The notes beneath the pieces were generated by a model. It saw only the letters and a list, made by a program, of their open reading frames with translations. It did no database searches and was not told where the DNA came from. Below, piece by piece: positions 1-6,881 of a stretch of DNA of 32,619 nucleotides. Origin of the DNA: Corynebacterium otitidis ATCC 51513. GTDB lineage: Bacteria; Actinomycetota; Actinomycetes; Mycobacteriales; Mycobacteriaceae. The stretch's first letter is position 1, and each line of letters opens with the position of its first letter. The position numbers and the translations under genes are program-made. The stretch covers positions 188,198 to 220,816 of the forward strand of contig NZ_JH815195.1 of the NCBI RefSeq assembly GCF_000296405.1. Reading direction: 5' to 3'.

Positions 1-2423
1 GCCTCGGGGCGGGCGGGCCGGTCCTCGGCCGCGCCACCACCGGCGTTCCCTCCCGGGCGGTCGGCGCCGTTGCCGGCCTCCGCGGGCTGAGCGCCGCGGT
101 CGGCGTCATCTACCGCCGGTCTTTCGCGCTCCCTTCGCCGCGGGGCCTCCGCCCGACCGGACGACCGGGGCTTATCGCCCCCGCCGGCCTTTGGGGCGGC
201 GCCCTCGCCGCCGGGCCGCGCGGTGCCGACCTGGCAGTGCGCCTTCAGCGGCACGCCGGCGTGCTCGGAGAGGACGTCGACGACGGTGGAGTTGTTGTTC
301 TCCGCGTTGAGCCTCGCCGCGAGCGCCCCCGTGTTGTGCCCGAGCAGCACCGTGCCGTCGCGCACGTCGAGGACACGCGCCTCGGTGACCATGACGCCGG
401 CGACGCCGTTCTTCTTACGGATCGCCTCGCGGAGCTCGCCCCAGTTCTCCCGGATGGACGCGGCGAGCTCCTCGTCCGAGGGGCCCTCCTGCCGCCCGGC
501 TTCGTCGGCGGGCTCGTCCTCGGCGGGTTCGGTGGAATCTGCGGCCTCGGCGGGGCCCTCGTCCCGGCGCTGCTCCGCGTCCTCGCCGCTCGGGGCCTCC
601 GCGGGCCGAGCGGCGCTGGCCGCGGCCGCGGCGTCGCTCCCCGCGGCGGCTTCCTCCTCGGGATCCTCGTCCTCGGGCTCGTCTGGTTCGGGGGACGGGG
701 CCTCGGCGCGCCGGTCCTCGCCCTCGGAGGTTCGGGCCGTGGGCTCGGGGGCGGCGTCGGACGCCCCGCCCGAGGAATCCTCGGGCGCGGATTCACGCCG
801 GGCCTCGGCCACGTCGGCGCGAGGCGCCTCGGGCGCGGGCTCGTCAGCGGCGTACTCGTCGACCGCGTTCCCCGACGCCTCGGCGGAGGCCGCCTGGTCC
901 TCGGCCCGCTGGGGGCGCCCGGCGGGCCGCTCGCCCGCGGCGTTGTCGCCAGCGGGGTCGGCGGCGGCCTCGTGGGGCGCGTCGACCCGGGCCTCGCCCG
1001 GGCGGGGCTCCTCTCCCGTCGCCTCAGAGGCGGGCGCGGCGCTGCCCGACGCGGGGCGGGCGTCCTCGGCGGGGGGCTGGGCTTCGGGGCGCTGCTCCCC
1101 TGCCTGCCGCTCGCCTTGGCCCTGGGGCTGCTGTTCCTGCTCGGCGGGCTGGGTCTCGCCGCGGGCGGCGCGGCGCGCCCGCTCCTTGGCCTCCCTGGCC
1201 TGGCGGGCGGCCCGCTTCGAGGGACGCTCGTAGCGCCCGGAGGAGGCCTGCTCACCCTCGGCGGCGGGCGCGGCGCCCGCGCCCTGCGGGGCGTCGGGCG
1301 ACTGGATCTCCGGGGCGGGGCCTGCGCCCTCGACCAGCAGGGCGAGGTGCGCGAGCAGCACCTCGAGCAGGAGCCTGGGCGAGGTCGCGCCGCGCATGTC
1401 CGCGATGCGGGAGTTGACCTGGTCGGCGAGCGCGGCGGCCTGCGCGCCGGTGAAGCGGGCGGCCTCCTCGCGCAGCACCTCGGCGCGGTCGGCGGGCGCG
1501 TCGACGAGCCCCATGTCGATGGCCTCAGGCACGGCCTGGAGGATCATGAGATCGCGCAGCCGATCGAGCAGGTCGCCGACGAAGCGGCGCGGCTCGATGC
1601 CGGACTCGATGACGTCGTCGACGGTCTCGAAGAGGGCGGCCTTGTCCCGCCCGGCCAGCGCGTCGACCGTGCGGTCGAGGAGGCTTAAGTCCGTCACGCC
1701 GAGCAGCGGGAGCGCCTCGTCGTAGCTCAGGCCATCCTCCCCGGCGCCGGCGAGCAGCTGGTCGAGGATCGAGAGCGAGTCGCGCGGACTGCCGCCGCCC
1801 GCGCGGATGACGAGCGGGTAGACCTCGTCGTCGACGGCGACGCCCTCGCGCTCGACGGTGCGCTTAAGAAGCCCGCGCATCGCCTGCGGGGTGAGCAGCC
1901 GGAACGGGTAGTGGTGGGTGCGGCTGCGGATCGTACCGATGACCTTCTCGGGCTCGGTCGTCGCGAAGATGAAGATGAGGTGCTCGGGCGGCTCCTCGAC
2001 GATCTTGAGCAGCGCGTTCGCGCCCGCGTTGGAGATCATGTGCGCCTCGTCGACGATGAACACCCGGTAGCGGGACTCCGCGGGCGCGTAGTAGGCGCGG
2101 TCGCGCAGCTCGCGCATGTCGTCGACGCCGTTGTGGCTCGCCGCGTCGAGCTCGGTGACGTCGAGGTTGCCCGGCCCGCCCGGCGCGAGGGAGCGGCACG
2201 ACTCGCACTCGCCGCACGGCGTGGAGGTGGGCCCGTGGACGCAGTTGAGGGAGCGCGCGAGGATCCTCGCCGAGGAGGTCTTCCCGCAGCCGCGGGGCCC
2301 GGAGAAGAGGTAGGCGTGGTTGATGCGGCCCGCGTCGAGCGCCGCGGAGAGCGGCCGGGTCACCTGCTCCTGGCCGACTACCTCCGAGAAGCTCGCCGGG
2401 CGGTACTTGCGGTAGAGCGACAC
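1..2423 (-). CDS. dnaX: DNA polymerase III subunit gamma/tau, 3' end outside window
   Basis: Clamp-loader ATPase that opens the beta sliding clamp and ties polymerase III to the replisome. The reading frame is open from a GTG start to the window edge (about 807 codons), so the C-terminus is missing. Visible parts: Walker A GPRGCGKT (residues 42-49), zinc module cysteines C61, C70, C73 and C76, and DEAH Walker B box (125-128). The sequence TIRSRT stands where other DnaX proteins have the SRC arginine motif. From about residue 390 to 645 the chain is an Ala/Glu/Pro/Asp-rich low-complexity linker, followed by a folded C-terminal segment beginning near residue 648 (IRENWGELREAIRKKNG), as in actinobacterial DnaX. 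A second charged, Gly/Arg-rich stretch runs to the edge. The start has a TAGAGT box 8 nt upstream, suggesting leaderless translation. I saw no A-rich slippery site for a gamma frameshift. Confidence 0.95.
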   Translation of the reverse strand, partial: MSLYRKYRPASFSEVVGQEQVTRPLSAALDAGRINHAYLFSGPRGCGKTSSARILARSLNCVHGPTSTPCGECESCRSLAPGGPGNLDVTELDAASHNGVDDMRELRDRAYYAPAESRYRVFIVDEAHMISNAGANALLKIVEEPPEHLIFIFATTEPEKVIGTIRSRTHHYPFRLLTPQAMRGLLKRTVEREGVAVDDEVYPLVIRAGGGSPRDSLSILDQLLAGAGEDGLSYDEALPLLGVTDLSLLDRTVDALAGRDKAALFETVDDVIESGIEPRRFVGDLLDRLRDLMILQAVPEAIDMGLVDAPADRAEVLREEAARFTGAQAAALADQVNSRIADMRGATSPRLLLEVLLAHLALLVEGAGPAPEIQSPDAPQGAGAAPAAEGEQASSGRYERPSKRAARQAREAKERARRAARGETQPAEQEQQPQGQGERQAGEQRPEAQPPAEDARPASGSAAPASEATGEEPRPGEARVDAPHEAAADPAGDNAAGERPAGRPQRAEDQAASAEASGNAVDEYAADEPAPEAPRADVAEARRESAPEDSSGGASDAAPEPTARTSEGEDRRAEAPSPEPDEPEDEDPEEEAAAGSDAAAAASAARPAEAPSGEDAEQRRDEGPAEAADSTEPAEDEPADEAGRQEGPSDEELAASIRENWGELREAIRKKNGVAGVMVTEARVLDVRDGTVLLGHNTGALAARLNAENNNSTVVDVLSEHAGVPLKAHCQVGTARPGGEGAAPKAGGGDKPRSSGRAEAPRRRERERPAVDDADRGAQPAEAGNGADRPGGNAGGGAAEDRPARPE

Positions 2424-2431
2424 GCCCTTAG

Positions 2432-2437
2432 ACTCTA
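2432..2437 (-). promoter_or_regulatory. Putative -10 box of leaderless dnaX
   Basis: TAGAGT on the minus strand lies 8 nt before the GTG start of dnaX, so transcription would begin at or very near the start codon. No clear -35 was identified. Confidence 0.5.
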
Positions 2438-2460
2438 CCCGCCGGGTGGGACGGTTCCGG

Positions 2461-3063
2461 CTAGCGGAACCAGTCGAGCAGCTGGGTGTGCTCGGCGGCC
2501 ATCGCGCGGGAGAACTCCTCGGCGCCGTGGTCGACGAAGAACTCCCGCTCGGAGTCGGTGACCATGAGCAGCTGGAGCATCGCGGTGAGGCGGCCGTTGT
2601 CCCCGGTGTCGGTCTCGTCGACGCCGGTGACCTCGCCGGGCTCCTCGCGGTACTGGGGCACCGAGCCGTTCCACATGAACGGCGGGACCAGCAGGCCGTG
2701 GCGGGCGGTGATCGCTGCGGCGTCGACGCCGGCGGGCGGCTCGAAGGTGTCGGCGAGGTCGATGAGGATGGTGCCGGGCCTGGCGGGCAGCTGCCCGCCG
2801 GCGCGCTTGAGCGCGGCGGCGGCCTTGGCGACCGCGTCGGCGGCGGCGGCGACGCCCGCGTCGGTGACGGTGAGGAGCTCCGCGCGCACGGCGATGCCCT
2901 TCTTGCCCACCAGGCCGGTGTCGACGCGGTTGAAGTCCACGGTCGCGGCGATGTCCTGGGTCTTCGTGCTGGTCACGCCGACGTGGAAGCCGTCTGCGTG
3001 GTACACCTCGAGCCGGCCGGGCAGGATCCCGCCGAGCCACGCCTCGCACTCGTCCCTCTTCAT
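2461..3063 (-). CDS. Conserved hypothetical protein, possibly SUFU-like
   Basis: A 200-residue soluble protein of unknown function between aspT and dnaX, the place where corynebacteria carry a conserved unnamed gene. The ATG has a GGAGGGG ribosome-binding site. There is no signal peptide or membrane segment. The C-terminal part (about 155-200) has a hydrophobic strand, then VTDSEREFFVDHGAEEF and an ending LLDWFR. This loosely recalls the C-terminus of bacterial Suppressor-of-fused (SUFU) domain proteins. The N-terminal half alternates strands with one Ala-rich helix (about 70-90). The SUFU comparison is from memory and weak. dnaX follows after 37 bp in the same direction, although dnaX seems to have its own promoter. 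Confidence 0.85.
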   Translation of the reverse strand: MKRDECEAWLGGILPGRLEVYHADGFHVGVTSTKTQDIAATVDFNRVDTGLVGKKGIAVRAELLTVTDAGVAAAADAVAKAAAALKRAGGQLPARPGTILIDLADTFEPPAGVDAAAITARHGLLVPPFMWNGSVPQYREEPGEVTGVDETDTGDNGRLTAMLQLLMVTDSEREFFVDHGAEEFSRAMAAEHTQLLDWFR

Positions 3064-3194
3064 CCGGGCTTCACCCCTCCCTGATTACGTCTCGGTCGCG
3101 CGTGCCGTCGCCTCTGCCTCGCGCCGTGGGCCCCCGATGGTGGCGGGCCGCCTCGTGCGGCGCAAACCCGGGTTCGCGGCGCGGGCAGGGCCGG

Positions 3195-4469
3195 TCAGCC
3201 CTCGGCGAGCCGCTCGGCGGCGGCGAGGATGGCGCAGGTCGCGACCGCCTCGACGGCGTCCTCGAGCTCGCCGAGCGGCGGCATCGAGGGCGTCAGCCGG
3301 ATGTTCTTGTCCTCGGGGTCGCGGTGGTGGGGGAAGGAGGAGCCCGCCTCGGTGAGCGCGACGCCCGCCTCCCTGGCGAGCTCCACGACGCGCGCGGCGG
3401 TGCCGGGCACGACGTCGAGGGAGACGAAGTAGCCGCCGGCGGGCCTCGTCCACTTGGCGATGCCCAGGCCCCCGAGGCGTTCGCTCAGGATCCGCTCGAC
3501 GGTCGCGAACTTCGGGGCGAGCACGCCCGCGTGGTGGCGCATGATGGCGCGCACCCCCTCCGCGGAGCCGAAGTAGCGGGCGTGGGCGAGCTGGTTGACC
3601 TTGTTCGGCCCGATGCCGCGCGCCCCGGCGTAGCGCTTGTACCAGGCGAGGTTCTCGGCCGAGGAGCCGAAGAAGCCGACCCCGGCGCCGGCGAAGGTCA
3701 CCTTCGAGGTGGAGCTGAAGCACCAGAACCGGTTGGGGTTGCCGGCCTTGCCTGCGAGCTCGGGCACGTCGACGTGCTCGGGGAACTCGCCGGTGAGCGG
3801 GTGCACGGCGTAGGCGTCGTCCCACGCGATGCGGAAGTCGGGGGCGGCCGCGGGCATTGCTGCGAGCTCCTCGAGCACGGCGCGGCTGGTGGTCACGCCC
3901 GCCGGGTTGGAGAACGTCGGCACGAGCCACATGCCCTTAACCGACGGGTCGGCGAGGTGCTCGCGCACGACGTCGAGGTCCGGCCCCTCCTCGGTGGTGG
4001 GCACGGGGATCATCTCGTGGCCGACGGTCTCGCTGATGGTGAAGTGCCGGTCGTAGCCGGGCACCGGGCACAGCCAGCGCACCGTCTCCTCCTTCGACCA
4101 CGGCCGCGGGGAGTCCTGCGTGCCGAAGAGGTGGGAGAAGGACACCACGTCGAACATGATGTTGAGGCTCGAGCCGTCCGCGGCGAGCAGCCGCTCGGCC
4201 GGGATCCCGACGACCTCGCCCCACAGCTCGCGCAGCTCCTTCAGCCCGTCGAGGCCCCCGTAGTTGCGCACGTCCGTGCCGTCGGCGGCGGTGTGGTCGC
4301 CCTCGCCCGGCAGGGAGAGCAGCCGCTCGTTGTGGTCGAGCTGCTCGACCGAGGGTTTGCCCCGCGTGAGGTCGAGGTGAAGGTCCTTCGCTCGCAGCTC
4401 CTCGTAGTCGCGGCGCGCGCGCTCGGCGAGCTGGGAGAGTTCTTCGGCGTCGAGGTCTCGTAGGGCCAT
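3195..4469 (-). CDS. aspT: Aspartate aminotransferase, AspT (class Ic) type
   Basis: PLP-dependent transamination between aspartate/oxaloacetate and glutamate/2-oxoglutarate in the cytosol. The protein has 424 residues and matches the corynebacterial AspT family along its whole length. Landmarks are LDLTRGKPS near the N-terminus, DGTDVRNYGGLDG, ASSLN-like GSSLNIMFD, and the Schiff-base lysine in SSTSKVTFAGAG (about K256). RGIGPNKVNQLAHARYF and PAGGYFVSLDVVPG follow. The start at 4469 is preferred because GGAAGGAAG lies just upstream and the family's N-terminus (LRDLDAEEL) begins there. An in-frame ATG at 4490 would add seven residues with no better ribosome-binding site. Its neighbours are ffs upstream and the small unknown gene plus dnaX downstream. 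Confidence 0.95.
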   Translation of the reverse strand: MALRDLDAEELSQLAERARRDYEELRAKDLHLDLTRGKPSVEQLDHNERLLSLPGEGDHTAADGTDVRNYGGLDGLKELRELWGEVVGIPAERLLAADGSSLNIMFDVVSFSHLFGTQDSPRPWSKEETVRWLCPVPGYDRHFTISETVGHEMIPVPTTEEGPDLDVVREHLADPSVKGMWLVPTFSNPAGVTTSRAVLEELAAMPAAAPDFRIAWDDAYAVHPLTGEFPEHVDVPELAGKAGNPNRFWCFSSTSKVTFAGAGVGFFGSSAENLAWYKRYAGARGIGPNKVNQLAHARYFGSAEGVRAIMRHHAGVLAPKFATVERILSERLGGLGIAKWTRPAGGYFVSLDVVPGTAARVVELAREAGVALTEAGSSFPHHRDPEDKNIRLTPSMPPLGELEDAVEAVATCAILAAAERLAEG

Positions 4470-4651
4470 CGGGGGGCTTCCTTCCGCCATCGGAAAAGCG
4501 GCAGTTGACTAGTTGGGGGGACAGAAATTCGCGGCCCATCTTAGCCAGGCGTCCGCGAAAGTCCCGCAAAGCCCGCTGAAAGATCCCTGTCAGGACCGCG
4601 GGCCTGTCCGGCTCGCCCCGGGCGCGGGCCGGAAGCTCGCCCGCGCGGGGA

Positions 4652-4747
4652 TAAAAGAAGGACCCCGCGCACCCGAGAGAGCCCGTTGACCCTTGCTGCA
4701 TTCCTGCCCTGGGGGAGTTCACGGGATGCACGCCGCGCGAGATCCGA
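4652..4747 (-). ncRNA. ffs: Signal recognition particle RNA (4.5S RNA)
   Basis: RNA core of the signal recognition particle that binds Ffh and targets nascent membrane proteins. On the minus strand the apical part reads AGGGCAGGAAUGCAGCAAGG. It has the GGAA tetraloop closed by GCA/UGC and the conserved AGG / AGCA internal loop of domain IV. Outer arms 4735-4744 and 4661-4670 pair over 10 bp (with G-U pairs), giving one long hairpin of about 90-95 nt, the small bacterial SRP form. The transcript would end in a CUUCUUUU run at about 4652-4660. The ends are inferred from promoter spacing and the U-run. Confidence 0.88.
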
Positions 4748-4752
4748 TCCCC

Positions 4753-4782
4753 AGCCTATCCCACCGTCCCCCGGGGGCTCAA
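4753..4782 (-). promoter_or_regulatory. Putative ffs promoter
   Basis: Minus strand TTGAGC (4777-4782), 18 bp spacer, TAGGCT (4753-4758). The predicted start near 4746-4747 is just outside the outer helix of the SRP RNA. Confidence 0.6.
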
Positions 4783-4837
4783 CACGCCGCCGCGGCCCGC
4801 CCCGCGGGCGCCGCCCCACCCGCGGCGAGGCGGGGAT

Positions 4838-4867
4838 TTGTTCCCCGCCGGTGGGGACTACTACACT
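4838..4867 (+). promoter_or_regulatory. Putative promoter of tRNA-Ser(GGA)
   Basis: TTGTTC (4838-4843), 18 bp spacer, TACACT (4862-4867), about 26 nt before the tRNA. The same TTGTTC -35 occurs upstream of tRNA-Ser(CGA) and mgtE. Confidence 0.6.
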
Positions 4868-4893
4868 TCTCGAACGGACGCGAAGCGCCCACT

Positions 4894-4982
4894 GGAGGAT
4901 TCGACTAGCGGCCTATGTCACACGCCTGGAACGCGTGCGGGGAGCGATCCCCTCGTGGGTTCAAATCCCACATCCTCCGCCA
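4894..4982 (+). tRNA. tRNA-Ser (anticodon GGA)
   Basis: Full class II cloverleaf. The acceptor GGAGGAT pairs with ATCCTCC. Anticodon stem CACGC/GCGTG encloses loop CTGGAAC (anticodon GGA, reading UCC/UCU). There is a long variable arm and T-arm GTGGG-TTCAAAT-CCCAC. The discriminator is G and the CCA tail is encoded (4980-4982). Confidence 0.96.
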
Positions 4983-4986
4983 TCCG

Positions 4987-5024
4987 CCCCGGCGGCCTGC
5001 GACGAGCAGGCCGCCGGGGTTTTT
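4987..5024 (+). terminator. Rho-independent terminator after tRNA-Ser(GGA)
   Basis: Perfect stem CCCCGGCGGCCTGC / GCAGGCCGCCGGGG with a 5-nt loop, followed by TTTTT on the plus strand. Confidence 0.9.
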
Positions 5025-5052
5025 CTTATCCCTCGGCCCCTCGCGCGGGGCC

Positions 5053-5982
5053 TTAGGCCACGAAGTCCGCCGGCCAGCGCACCGGCGGGTCGGCAAGCTC
5101 GCTCGGGTCGAAGGTCTCGGCCAGCTCGTCGAGGGAGCCCGCGCCCGGGCGGCCCAGCGAGCGCCCGATCGCCGCGAGGAGCTCTCCCGGGCCCCAGCCC
5201 TCCTCGGCCAGGTCGCGCGCCGAGGGCGCCCCGGAGCGCTTCGCGAGGCGCTCCCCGTTCTCGTCGAGGACGAGGGAGACGTGCGCGTAGCTCGGCTCCG
5301 GAAGGCCGAGCAGCGACGCGAGGTAGGCCTGCGTCGGCGACACGTCGAGCAGGTCCGCGCCGCGCACCACCTGGTCGACCCCGGAGTACGCGTCGTCGAC
5401 GACGACGGCCAAGTGGTACGCCCAGCCCGGCTGCTGCCCGCCGCGGCGCAGGACGATGTCGTCGAGCGGGCGCTCGACGCTGCCGCGCGCCCGATCCTCG
5501 ATGCGCCACGAGGGCGCCTGCGCGCGCAGCCTTAAGGCCGGGGCGCGGCCCTGGTCCTTCAGGCGCGCGCGGCGCTCCCGGCGCTGGCTCTCGCTTAGGT
5601 TTCGGCACGTGCCCGGGTAGCGCCCGGGGGTGGCGTGCGGCGCGGACTGGGCCTCGCGGATCTCCCGGCGGGAGCAGTAGCACTCGTAGACGAGCCCCCG
5701 CGCGGCGAGGCGCTCTGCGGCGGCGCGGTAGGCCTCGCCGCGGCGCGACTGGTAGACGACCTCCCGGTCGGATCTCACCCCGAGAGCCGCGAGGTCCTCG
5801 AGCTGCCGGGTGGCGGTCTCCTCGTCGCACCGCTCCTCGTCGAGGTCGTCGACGCGCACCGCGAAGCCCCTATCGGTGGCCGCCGCCGCGAGCCACGCGG
5901 CGACGGCGGTGCGCAGGTTGCCGATGTGCAGGTCCCCGCTCGGGGTGGGCGCGTAGCGCCCGGCGCCGCGATCGCTCGTCAT
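5053..5982 (-). CDS. gluQ: Glutamyl-Q tRNA(Asp) synthetase
   Basis: Attaches glutamate to the queuosine base at position 34 of tRNA(Asp). It is a paralogue of the catalytic half of GluRS without the anticodon-binding domain. Its 309 residues fit that truncated form. Motifs: RYAPTPSGDLHIGN (HIGH-type site, about 9-22), a zinc site made of CYC (about 101-103) and the downstream YPGTC, the pocket segment DQVVRGADLLDVSPTQ, and LAKRSG as the KMSKS equivalent. The family motifs separate it from full GluRS. A TAGCCT box lies 8 nt before the ATG, suggesting a leaderless mRNA. It is divergent from the queuosine-precursor transporter and near tgt, which fits a shared role in queuosine metabolism. Confidence 0.93.
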   Translation of the reverse strand: MTSDRGAGRYAPTPSGDLHIGNLRTAVAAWLAAAATDRGFAVRVDDLDEERCDEETATRQLEDLAALGVRSDREVVYQSRRGEAYRAAAERLAARGLVYECYCSRREIREAQSAPHATPGRYPGTCRNLSESQRRERRARLKDQGRAPALRLRAQAPSWRIEDRARGSVERPLDDIVLRRGGQQPGWAYHLAVVVDDAYSGVDQVVRGADLLDVSPTQAYLASLLGLPEPSYAHVSLVLDENGERLAKRSGAPSARDLAEEGWGPGELLAAIGRSLGRPGAGSLDELAETFDPSELADPPVRWPADFVA

Positions 5983-5990
5983 GACCCTTC

Positions 5991-5996
5991 AGGCTA
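5991..5996 (-). promoter_or_regulatory. Putative -10 box of leaderless gluQ
   Basis: TAGCCT on the minus strand ends 8 nt before the gluQ ATG. No ribosome-binding site is needed if the transcript starts at the ATG. Confidence 0.5.
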
Positions 5997-6025
5997 GCGG
6001 CCGGGCTGTGGCAGCATTACGGTTC

Positions 6026-6766
6026 GTGACGACAAACAACCCCACCCCCGCCCAGTCCGACGGTGCGAAGAGCCTCGAGTTCGACGAGACCCGGTCCGAT
6101 CGGGCGCGCTTCATCCCCGTGCAGCGCACCCTCTACCCGGCGATCACCGCGCTGTTCGTCGCGACGTTCATCATCTCGAATATCACCGCGAGCAAGGGCG
6201 TCGAGATCGGCCCGCTGGTCACCGACGGCGCGTTCTTCCTCTTCCCGCTCGCCTACATCCTCGGCGACGTGCTCGCCGAGTGCTACGGCTTCCGCGCCGC
6301 GAGGCGCGCGATCTATACGGGGTTTGCGGGCGCGCTTCTTGCCGTCGTGTCGTTCTATATCGCCATCGCCCTGCCCGAGGCGTCGTTCTACGAGAACCAG
6401 GAGGAGTTCGCGCTCGTCTTGGGCCTCGTCCCGCAGATCGTCGCGGCCTCCCTGGCGGGCTACCTCGTCGGCCAGCTGCTCAACTCCTGGACGCTGGTGC
6501 TCATCAAGCGCCGCACCGGGGAGAAGAGCCTGTGGGCGAGGCTCATCGGCTCGACCGTCGTCGGCGAGTTCGCCGACACGCTCATCTTCTGCCTCATCGC
6601 CGCGCCCGTCATCGGGATCTCCACGGTGCCCGACGCGATCAACTACATCGTCGTCGGCTTTTTGTGGAAGACCCTCATCGAGGTCGTCGTCATGCCGATC
6701 ACCTACTTGGTCATCGGGGCGGTCAAGCGCCGCGAGCTGCCCGGCTACGCCGACGGCGCGAAGTAG
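6026..6766 (+). CDS. Queuosine precursor transporter (YhhQ/Vut_1 family)
   Basis: Integral membrane protein of the DUF165/Vut_1 family, whose E. coli member YhhQ imports the queuosine precursors preQ0 and preQ1. Family features: FIISNITASKG in the first membrane segment, FFLFPLAYILGDVLAECYG, a segment with SLAGYLVGQLLNSW, and STVVGEFADTLIFCLIA. About six hydrophobic segments are seen. The GTG at 6026 (246 aa) is preferred. The in-frame ATG at 5981 would overlap the start codon of divergent gluQ and add 15 residues upstream of the likely promoter. The first 35 or so residues are hydrophilic and probably cytosolic. No queC, queD, queE, queF, queA or queG is in this window, so import of a precursor is the likely supply for tgt. 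Confidence 0.9.
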   Translation: MTTNNPTPAQSDGAKSLEFDETRSDRARFIPVQRTLYPAITALFVATFIISNITASKGVEIGPLVTDGAFFLFPLAYILGDVLAECYGFRAARRAIYTGFAGALLAVVSFYIAIALPEASFYENQEEFALVLGLVPQIVAASLAGYLVGQLLNSWTLVLIKRRTGEKSLWARLIGSTVVGEFADTLIFCLIAAPVIGISTVPDAINYIVVGFLWKTLIEVVVMPITYLVIGAVKRRELPGYADGAK

Positions 6767-6831
6767 CGCCCGTTGAGGGAACCCCGGGCCCCGGATCGGC
6801 GGGCCCGGCGCGCGGCGGCCGACACGAGAAA

Positions 6832-6860
6832 CGCCCCCGGGGACCGTTCCCCGGGGGGCG
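6832..6860. terminator. Bidirectional terminator between the convergent transporter gene and tgt
   Basis: Stem of about 12 bp (CGCCCCCGGGGA ... TCCCCGGGGGGCG) with a 4-nt loop, T-rich on both sides (plus: CTGTTGTGTGG; minus: TTTCTCGTG). It lies in the 115-bp gap between convergent genes. Confidence 0.65.
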
Positions 6861-6881
6861 CTGTTGTGTGGCTCTGGCCCG

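Noticed and set aside
237..1688. Long plus-strand open frame opposite dnaX
   Set aside because: Gly/Leu/Arg-rich composition without any domain, created by the GC-rich linker codons of dnaX on the other strand.
1100..2423. Programmed frameshift producing a short gamma form of DnaX
   Set aside because: No A-rich slippery heptamer with a following hairpin is visible in the coding strand.
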